A DNA stretch of 64,000 nt. Origin: SAR116 cluster bacterium AG-447-C21. GTDB lineage: Bacteria; Pseudomonadota; Alphaproteobacteria; Thalassobaculales; Thalassobaculaceae. A program made the position numbers and the translations under genes. Location: contig QCQB01000001.1 of NCBI GenBank assembly GCA_003212315.1, forward strand, positions 1-64,000, given 5' to 3'. The notes beneath the pieces are model-generated. The model had not been told where the DNA came from. It worked only from the letters and a program-made list of their open reading frames with translations, and did no database searches. Positions 55,969 to 64,000 of the stretch are shown in pieces. The number at the start of each line of letters is the position of its first letter. Positions within the stretch are counted from its first letter, which is position 1.

Positions 55969-56586
55969 TTATTGTTGGATTTGGACTCCAAACTCGGCGC
56001 CGGCGTCGAGCAGCCATTTCCACAAATAACTCGCAAAGCTGGCTCGCACCATAATATTAAAGGTAGGTATAAGATCGAGTTGCCACATGATTACAGAAGC
56101 TGCGGCTAAATTTGATTGAAACGCGTCTCCCGGGTTAAAGACTCTTGGGTGAATATCAACTGCACATCCCTTCATTATTACCGAACGTGCATTTGGACCC
56201 GATAGTTGTATTATGGTGCTGTTATCAGAAACATTCGTTACTGAATGATGAACATCCGTTAATGCAATATTCAAATCGCGTTCTAATAAACTTTCGTCAC
56301 CAGGTAGAGAATTCACCAACCATTCATCTGGTCCAAGCCAAACTGACGTGTATTCATTGTTTTTTAGGAAAGTATTTGGGGTTAAAGGTAACTTGTAGGC
56401 TAACACTTTAGAGGTTTCTTTCATAAAAAGATCATTGCTGGGGTCACCCCTTAGAATGAGTTTTCCCGTATGACGGCATTCTTTAAGAAAAATACCAGAG
56501 TCCTTTGCCCCTCCAATCACTTTGATTAGTTTGTCTAGGGGACTGATGCCGCTATCTTTTTGTTTGGGTAAAGCTGCATTAGCCAT
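55969..56586 (-). CDS. soxG: Sarcosine oxidase gamma subunit
   Basis: The gamma subunit completes the heterotetrameric sarcosine oxidase, which oxidises sarcosine to glycine and passes the methyl group to THF. The 205 aa have SPLDKLIKVIGGAKDSGIFLKE, SVWLGPDEWLV, SDNSTIIQLSGPNARSVIMKGCAVDIHPRVFNPGD and the C-terminal MVRASFASYLWKWLLDAGAEFG, the family pattern related to the T protein fold. Its start overlaps the soxA stop by 8 bases, so it is coupled to the rest of the operon. Confidence 0.93.
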   Translation of the reverse strand: MANAALPKQKDSGISPLDKLIKVIGGAKDSGIFLKECRHTGKLILRGDPSNDLFMKETSKVLAYKLPLTPNTFLKNNEYTSVWLGPDEWLVNSLPGDESLLERDLNIALTDVHHSVTNVSDNSTIIQLSGPNARSVIMKGCAVDIHPRVFNPGDAFQSNLAAASVIMWQLDLIPTFNIMVRASFASYLWKWLLDAGAEFGVQIQQ

Positions 56587-59500
56587 CTAAGCGTATTCCT
56601 TCTTTGTCGAAGAACTGAGTATCGGTCACGGTTACCTTTATAGTTTTATTTCTCAAAGGGATATGTAGGGTCTGGCCAATTTTTTCTTTTCCGCCCTTTA
56701 CCAAAGCCATCGCAATCGATCTATTGCAGTTTGGACTATAGTAGCTCGATGTCACATGGCCGACCATTGCCATAGGCGGGGCGGTAGTAGGTGTTTCAAC
56801 GATCTGGGAACCTTCTGGTATTACTTCTTTCTCGTTTTCTGTTAATAAACCCACCAATTGTTTGCGATCATTTTTAATGATATCACTCCTCTTTAGTGCC
56901 CTCTTGCCTACAAAGTCGTGCTTTGTTTTTGATACAATCCAGTCCATACCAAGATCATATGGTGTGACCGTTCCGTCAGTTTCTTGTCCGACAATAATAA
57001 AGCCTTTTTCAGCGCGCAGTACATGCATTGCCTCGGTTCCATAGGGGCAAATATCATATTTTTTGCCTTCTTGCATCAAAGCATTCCAGAGCTCTGCTCC
57101 ATACCTTCTTGGAACATTAATCTCAAAACTCAGCTCTCCAGTAAACGATATTCTAAAAATACGAGCTGTTATCCCTGCAACATTTCCCTCTTTAACTGAC
57201 ATAAAAGGAAATTCTTCGTTTGATAAGCCAAGATCTGGCGCTAAGTCAGAGAGTAGTTTACGGCAATTCGGACCGCATATTGACGCTACCGCCCATTGCT
57301 CGGTGACTGAGGTGAAATAAACCTTCAAATCAGGCCATTCAGTTTGATGCCATTCTTCAAGCCATTCTAACACACTCGCTGCACCGCCCGTTGTCGTTGT
57401 CATATGAAAGTGGCCGGGGTTTAGATGAGTTGTTACCCCATCATCCATAACCATACCATCTTCTTTGAGCATCAAACCATACCGTGCTCTTCCAGGCGCT
57501 AATTTCAGCCAGGCGTTGGTATAGATACGATTTAAAAATTCTGCCGCGTCAGGGCCTTTTATATCAATTTTCCCAAGTGTTGAAGCATCTAATATACCTA
57601 CTCTATCTCGCGCCGCTTTTACTTCCCGATTGACAGCCTGCTGCCTCGTCTCATTTGGCTTTGGGTAATACCATGCTCGCATCCATTGACCAACATGCTC
57701 AAACTTGGCCCCAAGCTCTTTATGACACTCGTTCATTGCTGTGGTCCTTACAGGATCGAATAATAATCCTAAATTTCGTCCCGCGTATGCTCCAATCGTC
57801 GCGGGCGTATAAGGCGGCCTGAATGTTGTATGCCCGATATTAGGGGCGTTAGTTCCCAGTGTTTCTCCTAGAATTGCGAGCGCAGCCACGTTAGAAGTTT
57901 TACCTTGATCAGTACCCATCCCCATTGTTGTGTAGCGTTTTAAATGCTCGACCGATCTGTACCCTTCTCTTGCAGCTAAGCTAATATCTGATGCGGTGAC
58001 ATCATTCTGAAAATCAACAAAATACTTACCAATTTTCTTATTGGCTCGTTCTGGGGGGATAAGCCAGATGGTTCGTTGGTTATTGTATTTAGGTTCGATA
58101 ACTTTAGGTAAACGTGGAGCACGACCCTTATTATTTGTTGCTCTAGCTGCTTCAGCTCCGGCTTTGAATCCTGTTTTGAGGCAGTCGGTAAGTCCTTGTG
58201 TTCCGTCACACCCCCCAATAGAAACAAGATTTTGAGCTGCTGTTTTTGGCAGAAACTGGGCTAATTCTTCATCCCATTTTAGTTTGCCGCCACTCTGCGA
58301 GAATAAATGAACGGTTGGGTTCCAGCCACCCGACATACCTATACTGTCACACCTTATCTTTTTCATCGATCCAATCAGTTTTGTCCCATCTTGACTTAGT
58401 TGCATTATTTTCACTGACTTGATACGCAAATACCCGGCTGTGGATACTATCGCATGTCCTGGATATATGGTGATACCTTCGCTTCGAACCTGATCAACTA
58501 ATTCACCATCTGGGTCGCTTCGAAGGTCTACAATCCCTGCAATGGGCACATTATTTTTTTTCAAGGAGATAGCTGTTCTGTAGGCATCATCATTATTAGT
58601 GAATAGTAGAACTCTATTTCCCGGGGAAACTCCGTATCGATTAAGATATGCTCGCATCGATGCGGATAACATAATCCCCGGTCTATCGTTATCACGGAAT
58701 ATTAATGGGCGCTCAATTTGGCCCGTGGCAAGCACAACACGTTTAGCTCTCACTTTCCACAATCGTTGTCGTGTTTTGTACTCTGAACCTGTCTGATTAT
58801 CATTATCCGTGGTCTCTAACAAAGTCATATAATTATGATCGTAATAGCCAGTAGTTACAGTTGCTTTTAGCAAAATCACTTCGGGCATACTCGATAGAGT
58901 CGCTACTGTTCTCTTAACCCATTCAAATGCAGGTGACCCATCGATGGTGCAATCTGTATTATATGTCAGGCTCCCTCCAAAACTATTCTGTTCTTCGGTC
59001 AAGATCACCCTAGCTCCAGTTTGTCCGGCAGCAAGTGCGGCGCTTAAACCCGCGGGGCCACTGCCAACGATTAAAACGTCACAATGCGCGTGGTTTTTTT
59101 CATATCTATCGGGATCTGCGCCCTTCGGTGCCTCTCCAAGACCAGCAACCCGTCTTATCCAATACTCATATCGCATCCACCAACTAGCAGGCCACATAAA
59201 CGTCTTGTAGTAAAAGCCAGCTGGTAGCAATCTGTGTATTAGATTGTTTACGTAGCCCAGATCAAAAGTTAAATTTGGCCAACGATTTTGACTTGTCACT
59301 GTAAGGCCATCACGAAGTATTATCTGAGTTGCGCGGGTATTTGGATCCGTACTGTTACCTTCCCCTACTTGAATAAGGGCGTTTGGCTCCTCTGCTCCTG
59401 CTGATAGCAAGCCCCGGGGCCGATGGTATTTGAAACTGCGACCTACTAAATGGATCCCATTCGCTAAAAGAGCCGATGCCAGGGTATCACCCCTATACCC

Positions 59501-59590
59501 TTCATAAAATTTCCCATCAAATTTAAACCGTAATGGTTTTGATCGGTCCACTTGCCCTAAATCTTTAATACGAAAGCGTTGCATTGTCAT
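56579..59590 (-). CDS. soxA: Sarcosine oxidase alpha subunit
   Basis: The 1003-aa alpha subunit binds NAD and THF. An N-terminal 2Fe-2S-like domain (LRFKFDGKFYEGYRGDTLASALLANG) is followed by a pyridine nucleotide-disulfide oxidoreductase part with a Rossmann motif (CDVLIVGSGPAGLSAALAAG). The C-terminal 380 or so residues are a GcvT-like folate domain (RVGILDASTLGKIDIKGPDAAEFLNR, GFIIVGQETDGTVTPYDLGM). Length and order match known SoxA. It overlaps soxD by 4 bases and soxG by 8, in the order soxB-D-A-G. Confidence 0.97.
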   Translation of the reverse strand: MTMQRFRIKDLGQVDRSKPLRFKFDGKFYEGYRGDTLASALLANGIHLVGRSFKYHRPRGLLSAGAEEPNALIQVGEGNSTDPNTRATQIILRDGLTVTSQNRWPNLTFDLGYVNNLIHRLLPAGFYYKTFMWPASWWMRYEYWIRRVAGLGEAPKGADPDRYEKNHAHCDVLIVGSGPAGLSAALAAGQTGARVILTEEQNSFGGSLTYNTDCTIDGSPAFEWVKRTVATLSSMPEVILLKATVTTGYYDHNYMTLLETTDNDNQTGSEYKTRQRLWKVRAKRVVLATGQIERPLIFRDNDRPGIMLSASMRAYLNRYGVSPGNRVLLFTNNDDAYRTAISLKKNNVPIAGIVDLRSDPDGELVDQVRSEGITIYPGHAIVSTAGYLRIKSVKIMQLSQDGTKLIGSMKKIRCDSIGMSGGWNPTVHLFSQSGGKLKWDEELAQFLPKTAAQNLVSIGGCDGTQGLTDCLKTGFKAGAEAARATNNKGRAPRLPKVIEPKYNNQRTIWLIPPERANKKIGKYFVDFQNDVTASDISLAAREGYRSVEHLKRYTTMGMGTDQGKTSNVAALAILGETLGTNAPNIGHTTFRPPYTPATIGAYAGRNLGLLFDPVRTTAMNECHKELGAKFEHVGQWMRAWYYPKPNETRQQAVNREVKAARDRVGILDASTLGKIDIKGPDAAEFLNRIYTNAWLKLAPGRARYGLMLKEDGMVMDDGVTTHLNPGHFHMTTTTGGAASVLEWLEEWHQTEWPDLKVYFTSVTEQWAVASICGPNCRKLLSDLAPDLGLSNEEFPFMSVKEGNVAGITARIFRISFTGELSFEINVPRRYGAELWNALMQEGKKYDICPYGTEAMHVLRAEKGFIIVGQETDGTVTPYDLGMDWIVSKTKHDFVGKRALKRSDIIKNDRKQLVGLLTENEKEVIPEGSQIVETPTTAPPMAMVGHVTSSYYSPNCNRSIAMALVKGGKEKIGQTLHIPLRNKTIKVTVTDTQFFDKEGIRLDG

Positions 59591-59940
59591 TTTTCTGCTT
59601 GTAGTATTGTAAATCTTTCTGTAGCAGATTGCCTGCGCCAGTTACTCTTATAATATTCTTTTCCAGCCTTAGAGTGTGGCAATTGGTTACTTGGATAAAC
59701 TTCAATTATCTCGTTGGTTACGGTGTTGCGTAAGACATTAAACCATTTTCGGCATCCGCTGGTATGAACCCATCTTTCAAGTGTTAACCCTTTGGTATTA
59801 CTTTTTTGAAATAGATATTCAGAAAATTCTTCATCGCTTAAAGAATCAGCGTCAAAAGGGCGTTTTATATGCGCCTCACCACCATAATGGAATTCCGCAT
59901 CATCTCGGTATCCACACCAAGGACATTTAATATATAACAT
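59587..59940 (-). CDS. soxD: Sarcosine oxidase delta subunit
   Basis: The small zinc-binding delta subunit has 117 aa. The zinc ligands known for this subunit are present: Cys6 and Cys9 (YIKCPWCGYRDDAEFHYGGEAH), His59 and Cys63 (HTSGCRKWFNV). It lies 11 bases behind soxB and overlaps soxA by 4 bases. The VLRNTVTNEIIEVYP block is also family-typical. Confidence 0.96.
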   Translation of the reverse strand: MLYIKCPWCGYRDDAEFHYGGEAHIKRPFDADSLSDEEFSEYLFQKSNTKGLTLERWVHTSGCRKWFNVLRNTVTNEIIEVYPSNQLPHSKAGKEYYKSNWRRQSATERFTILQAEK

Positions 59941-59951
59941 ACCCGGCCTTT

Positions 59952-61250
59952 CTAATGAGCTACGCCTGCTGCGCCATGTTCATCAATCAAATATCCGCTG
60001 ACAAACCGGTTGAGTGTGAAGGGTGCGGCAATCGAATTTGGTTCATCTCTTGCAATAAGATCTGCAAAAACATGCCCTGAACCTGGCGTTGCCTTAAAAC
60101 CGCCTGTCCCCCATCCACAATTAAAATAGAGATTGTCCACGGGTGTTTTTGATATAATTGGAGATGCATCAGGGCATGTGTCAACTATCCCTCCCCACGA
60201 ACGAAGCATCCGCAGACGAGAAAAAATTGGGAAGAGTTCGACCGCAGCCGCTAACATTCCTTCTATTATATTTAAGCTACCTTTTTGAGCATATGAATTA
60301 TAGGAATCCGCGCCCGCGCCAAATACCATTTCACCTTTGTCGGATTGGCTTACATACATATGTACACTATTCGACATGATTACTGTGTCGAGGATTGGTT
60401 TTATGGGCTCAGAGACTAATGCTTGCAGAGGTCGGCTATCTATTGGAAGACGGAAGCCTGCTAGCCCTGCCAGAACCCCGGCGTGACCAGCGACAACACA
60501 ACCTACTTTACCCGCCTTTATGGACCCTTTGGTTGTCTCGACACCTGTCACTTTACCTTTTTCAATATTAAACCCGGTAACTTCACAATTTTGGATGATA
60601 TCGACACCTAAGCTATCCGCGGCTCTTGCATAACCCCAAGCGACGGCATCATGGCGTGCAGTTCCACCCCGGCGCTGTATAAACCCCCCCATCACGGGAT
60701 AGCGAAGATTTGGATTAATATCGATAATTGGAACAAGCTTTTTAATTTGAGCTGGGTTTAACACGTCCGAATCTATCCCGTTTAATCGTATTGCTTCGAC
60801 GCGCCGATTCATTTCTTTTAATTCATGTTCGGTATGAGCCAAGGTTAAAACTCCGCGTTGGCTAAACATCGTATTGAAATTCAATTCCTGGCTCAGATTT
60901 TCCCAAAGCTTGAGCGAGTGCTCATAAATACCAGCACTCTCATCCCACATATAATTTGATCGAATGATAGTGGTGTTACGTCCTGTGTTCCCGCCACCTA
61001 GCCATCCTTTATCTATGACGGCGACGTTCTTTATTCCGTGCTGTGACGCCAGGTAGTACGCTGTTGCTAAGCCATGGCCCCCTCCGCCGATAATTATGAT
61101 GTCATATTCGGTTTTAGGTTCTGGGGATTTCCATGCTTGGGCCCAATTTTCATGATGGGTAAATGCATTTCGGGCAAGGCTAAATATCGAGTATTTTTCC
61201 TTTTCACTGCGCAAGCCTTGCATGCCGTAGTTGATGCGAGGTTTTTTCAT
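59952..61250 (-). CDS. soxB: Sarcosine oxidase beta subunit
   Basis: The beta subunit holds the FAD and covalent FMN sites where sarcosine is oxidised. The 432 aa start with an unusual [19 protein letters not shown]; relatives start near [17 protein letters not shown], so the true start may be up to about 17 residues later. The FAD motif is [19 protein letters not shown], and [19 protein letters not shown] contains the histidine that binds FMN covalently in characterised enzymes. It is the first gene of soxBDAG. A 229-base gap separates it from the divergent aldolase-like gene. Confidence 0.96.
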   Translation of the reverse strand: MKKPRINYGMQGLRSEKEKYSIFSLARNAFTHHENWAQAWKSPEPKTEYDIIIIGGGGHGLATAYYLASQHGIKNVAVIDKGWLGGGNTGRNTTIIRSNYMWDESAGIYEHSLKLWENLSQELNFNTMFSQRGVLTLAHTEHELKEMNRRVEAIRLNGIDSDVLNPAQIKKLVPIIDINPNLRYPVMGGFIQRRGGTARHDAVAWGYARAADSLGVDIIQNCEVTGFNIEKGKVTGVETTKGSIKAGKVGCVVAGHAGVLAGLAGFRLPIDSRPLQALVSEPIKPILDTVIMSNSVHMYVSQSDKGEMVFGAGADSYNSYAQKGSLNIIEGMLAAAVELFPIFSRLRMLRSWGGIVDTCPDASPIISKTPVDNLYFNCGWGTGGFKATPGSGHVFADLIARDEPNSIAAPFTLNRFVSGYLIDEHGAAGVAH

Positions 61251-61479
61251 CAGTGGTTCCTTCTAGGCAATCGAATAATCAAAAATTAGTATTTAGATTC
61301 CAATACCTTAAAATAGTACTTCTACTCAATAAGCCTAGTTCTAGGGCAAAATTTAATGGCGTCAACTGAATAAAATTAATCTTATACAGAACCTCTAGCT
61401 TATTACATAACTGGACGTCGGACAATAAAACGATAGAATTCAGTTTATCAACTAATGAACTCGGCTGGGAATAATACAA

Positions 61480-62208
61480 ATGAAGAACTCTGAAGAATAT
61501 GAAGCCAGACTAGATGTAGCAGCTGCACATCGTTTGGCGGTGATGCATGGACTCAACGAAGGTGTGTGGAACCACATAAGTCTTTGTAGTCCAGATCAAC
61601 CAGAAAATATCTTAATCAGTCCGGGCCATACCCATTGGGGGCAAGTTAAAGCCAGTAACTTAGCTCTGATGTCCCCGGAAGGGAAAATGATTTCGGGAGA
61701 ACGACCACCTATCAGGGCAGGATGGATTATTCATCACCCCGTTCATACAGCCCGTCCTGATGCAAAATGTGTCATTCATGTACATGCGCCATACACGACA
61801 GCCATGTCTATTAGGAAAGATATGAAGTTTGAGACCCGAAGCTCCCAGCAATCTGCTGGGTTTCATGATGATGTCGTTTACTATGAAGTTTACGATGGTG
61901 TTTTGGAGGATGAGTCTGAAGGGGTTCATATGGCAGAAGTTCTTGGTGATAAAAGAATACTAATAATGCGTAATCATGGAGCGATGATCGTTGGAGAAAC
62001 TGTCGCTAGAGCTTATCTAGACGCTTATCAGTTGGAGCGCGCCTGCATGTATCAGCTTCTAGCAGTTGCTGGAGGTGGTGAAATGCAGCTTATCCCTGAG
62101 GAGGTGGCTGCAGAGATGGGACATTTAGCTCGTAAAGGCCGTAATATCGAGCATTTTGAGGGAATGAAACGTTTAATAGCTGAAAAAGAGCCGGATTTTG
62201 CAAGTTAA
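61480..62208 (+). CDS. Class II aldolase/adducin-family protein
   Basis: A 242-aa protein of the zinc-dependent class II aldolase/adducin family. LAVMHGLNEGVWNHISLCSP, LISPGHTHWGQVKASNLALMSPEG, VIHVHAPYTTAMSI (zinc histidines) and IMRNHGAMIVGETVARAYLDAYQLERAC give the family order. The substrate is not readable: fuculose-phosphate-type aldolases and decarboxylases share this fold. It is divergent from soxB and followed by the peptidase at 62273. Confidence 0.88.
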   Translation: MKNSEEYEARLDVAAAHRLAVMHGLNEGVWNHISLCSPDQPENILISPGHTHWGQVKASNLALMSPEGKMISGERPPIRAGWIIHHPVHTARPDAKCVIHVHAPYTTAMSIRKDMKFETRSSQQSAGFHDDVVYYEVYDGVLEDESEGVHMAEVLGDKRILIMRNHGAMIVGETVARAYLDAYQLERACMYQLLAVAGGGEMQLIPEEVAAEMGHLARKGRNIEHFEGMKRLIAEKEPDFAS

Positions 62209-62272
62209 CAAAAATAACTAATTTTATTACTAGCAAAAAAACCGTCACTTAGACACTTTTTTAGGAGTTAGA

Positions 62273-63406
62273 ATGTTAGGAATAATATCTTCGTTTGACG
62301 GAGGGAATATAGAAGTTGTTAAGGCGGATGATCCCAGTGATATCCAACTAAAAATAAGAAGCGATACAAACGCAGAATTTTTCCAGTGGTTCTATTTCAG
62401 AGTTGTAGGGGTTAGAGGTAGCCAATGCACAATCAAAATATTAAATGCTGGAGAAGCGAGTTTTACTCGAGGCTGGGAAGGTTATAAGGCCTTAGCTTCG
62501 GAGGATCAGAAATATTGGGAAAGGGTGGAGACAGAATATAGAAGCGGTGTCTTGGAGATAAAACACACTCCAAACTCCGACTCTGTTTGCTATGCATATT
62601 TTGTCCCGTATTCATTGAACCGACATTCTGATCTCATTGCCAGATGTCAGGCGTCTGAGGGGGTCAGCTTATCAATACCTGGATTTACCGCCCAAAAAAG
62701 ACCTATTGAAGTTTTGACTTTTGGAAATGAAACCAAGGAAAAACCAGCTTTATGGGTTATCGCCCGCCAACACCCCGGGGAAACGATGGCTGAATGGTTT
62801 ATGGAGGGTCTCTTAGATCGTTTGCTAAATCACCAAGACGGTGCAGTCAGGTCTTTGCTTCAGAGGGCTGTATTATATGCTGTTCCGAACATGAACCCAG
62901 ACGGAAGTGTGCTTGGAAATTTGAGAGTAAACTCGCAGGGCGTTAATTTAAATCGGGAATGGGAAAATCCAAGTACGGAAAAAAGTCCTGAGGTTTTTTA
63001 TGTCCGTAATATGATGATTGAAAGTAAAATCAGGTTTTGCCTTGATGTACATGGTGATGAGGGACTTCCTTTTAATTTTATAGCCGGTTTTGAGGGAATT
63101 GCTGAAGCCAGTGATCATCAATTGGGAGTTTTGAACAAGTTTCGCAATACGCTTGCTCAGCTGAACCCTGATTTTCAATTAGCAAATGGATATCCTAAAG
63201 TTGCCAAAGGAAAAGGTATGAAGACAACTTCGACCGGTTATTTGGCAGCATTTCATGAAGCTGTTTCTATGACCCTTGAGATGCCATTTAAAGATGCTGC
63301 AAATGCACCGGACGAAAGATTTGGCTGGTCCCCTGAAAGGAGTATGGCTTTGGGGCGATCCAGCATAGAGGCAATACTTTCGGTTCTTGATGAAATCAAG
63401 AATTAA
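62273..63406 (+). CDS. M14-family zinc carboxypeptidase, cytosolic carboxypeptidase-like
   Basis: A 377-aa metallocarboxypeptidase. Residues about 12-125 form the beta-rich N-terminal domain seen in cytosolic carboxypeptidases (FFQWFYFRVVGVRGSQCTIKI, YFVPYS). The M14 domain has the zinc ligands His167 and Glu170 (ARQHPGETMAEW) and His260 (LDVHGDEGLPFNF), the substrate residues around NMNPDGSVLGNLRVNSQGVNLNREW, and the catalytic Glu336 (MTLEMPF). There is no signal peptide, so it is probably cytoplasmic. Eukaryotic relatives remove glutamate from tubulin; bacterial ones have unknown targets. It follows the aldolase-like gene after 64 bases. Confidence 0.9.
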   Translation: MLGIISSFDGGNIEVVKADDPSDIQLKIRSDTNAEFFQWFYFRVVGVRGSQCTIKILNAGEASFTRGWEGYKALASEDQKYWERVETEYRSGVLEIKHTPNSDSVCYAYFVPYSLNRHSDLIARCQASEGVSLSIPGFTAQKRPIEVLTFGNETKEKPALWVIARQHPGETMAEWFMEGLLDRLLNHQDGAVRSLLQRAVLYAVPNMNPDGSVLGNLRVNSQGVNLNREWENPSTEKSPEVFYVRNMMIESKIRFCLDVHGDEGLPFNFIAGFEGIAEASDHQLGVLNKFRNTLAQLNPDFQLANGYPKVAKGKGMKTTSTGYLAAFHEAVSMTLEMPFKDAANAPDERFGWSPERSMALGRSSIEAILSVLDEIKN

Positions 63407-63428
63407 CCTAATGAAGGTAACAACTGAT

Positions 63429-63782
63429 ATGACAACTCTTTATGGTATTTCTAATTGTGATACATGCAGAAAGGCGAAGAATTGGTTTAATGAAAATCGA
63501 ATTACATTTGACTTTTTTGATTTTCGGAAAAATGAACTGACCCAGACTAAGATTGAAACATGGATTGATAGTATTGGATTGGATAGATTGATTAATCGCA
63601 GAGGTACAACATGGAGAAACCTTCCTGACGAATTACGTGACAAGATAGACGGGCCAGAAAATGTGGATGTCTTAAATCAATTTCCTACTTTAATGAAAAG
63701 GCCTATTATTGAAATTGATGACCATTTTCTGGTAGGATTTGACGCCTCAGTTGTCAAACAAATTCAGGTCATGAAAATGTAA
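63429..63782 (+). CDS. ArsC/Spx-family (YffB-like) thioredoxin-fold protein
   Basis: A small ArsC-like protein with a CxxC pair (LYGISNCDTCRKAKNWF, Cys10 and Cys13). I start at ATG 63429 (117 aa), the usual length; the track start at 63387 overlaps the peptidase gene, and ATG 63411 is a further option. Family blocks are FDFFDFRKN, NRRGTTWRNLPDE and LMKRPIIEIDDHFLVGFDA. True arsenate reductases differ around the active site, so reduction of arsenate is unlikely; Spx- or YffB-like glutathione-linked chemistry fits better. Confidence 0.88.
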   Translation: MTTLYGISNCDTCRKAKNWFNENRITFDFFDFRKNELTQTKIETWIDSIGLDRLINRRGTTWRNLPDELRDKIDGPENVDVLNQFPTLMKRPIIEIDDHFLVGFDASVVKQIQVMKM

Positions 63783-63848
63783 ACTGAACCCAAAGATTTA
63801 GCTTTGGAATTTATAGTCCTATTTCAATTGGAGTAATTTGGATGAACT

Positions 63849-64000
63849 ATGATGACTATACCTGAGCTTAAGATAATCGAGACACCGGGAGGGGAAATTT
63901 CCTACAGGGAGAATGGTTCTGGGCCCATACTTCTGTTAATGCACGGGATAGGTGGGAACTCACGCTCATGGAGAAGTCAGTTGGACACGTTATCTAACAA
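63849..64000 (+). CDS. Alpha/beta hydrolase, N-terminal fragment cut by window edge
   Basis: A frame from ATG 63849 (or 63852) stays open to the edge: MMTIPELKIIETPGGEISYREN, then LLLMHGIGGNSRSW. The HGIGGNSRSW turn is the oxyanion part of alpha/beta hydrolases; the catalytic residues lie beyond the window. It is missing from the track because it runs off the end. A GGAG lies about 15 bases before the start, which is rather far. Confidence 0.7.
   Translation, partial: MMTIPELKIIETPGGEISYRENGSGPILLLMHGIGGNSRSWRSQLDTLSN

Overview
The window looks like a chromosomal segment of an alphaproteobacterium, probably a marine, uncultured-type lineage with moderate-to-low GC. The evidence is the gene order rlmB / tRNA-Tyr / tRNA-Gly / tuf / tRNA-Trp / secE / nusG, an ATP12-type F1 assembly factor, the absence of rpmJ after secY, two tuf copies, and a heterotetrameric sarcosine oxidase operon. 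No taxonomic marker was searched, so the lineage is inference.

Region 1 (1-2684) is an accessory patch beside the 3' end of a tRNA-Thr gene. It holds the N-terminal and middle part of a gene with single-subunit-polymerase-like palm motifs, read on the minus strand, running off the left edge and broken by one in-frame TGA. It also holds a cupredoxin / RTX-like / triple-repeat protein. Region 2 (2685-35956) is the translation and transcription core: tRNA-Thr, rlmB, tRNA-Tyr, tRNA-Gly, tuf copy 1, tRNA-Trp, secE-nusG, rplKA, a structured leader, rplJL, rpoBC, rpsG-fusA-tuf copy 2, then the S10, spc and alpha ribosomal protein operons through secY, adk, rpoA and rplQ. rpsL, normally in front of rpsG, is not here. 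In its place are a 21-bp perfect hairpin, a good sigma70-like promoter, a short leader and a strong intrinsic terminator.

Region 3 (36081-48948) holds housekeeping genes: a periplasmic Deg protease, rarA with an overlapping RNase H-fold gene of unknown role, crcB, an RluC-type pseudouridine synthase, an ATP12 chaperone, a propionyl-CoA carboxylase beta subunit, an alpha/beta hydrolase, a minus-strand ispH-thrB-rnhA operon, an orphan lipoprotein and a second carboxyltransferase.

Region 4 (49131-61250) forms a C1/glycine module: a tandem glycine riboswitch in front of gcvT-gcvH-gcvP, then a non-pyrrolysine MttB-family methyltransferase, a GNAT gene, and the soxBDAG operon on the other strand. 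Read together, these genes suggest demethylation of methylated glycines (sarcosine, perhaps glycine betaine) to glycine with methyl groups passing to folate, and cleavage of glycine to CO2, NH3 and methylene-THF. Region 5 (61480-64000) holds a class II aldolase-like gene, an M14 carboxypeptidase, an ArsC/Spx-like protein and the start of an alpha/beta hydrolase cut by the window edge.

No CRISPR array, transposase, integrase or complete prophage was seen. The least explained items are the polymerase-like interrupted gene at the left edge, the missing rpsL with its replacement leader/terminator, and the RNase H-fold partner of rarA.
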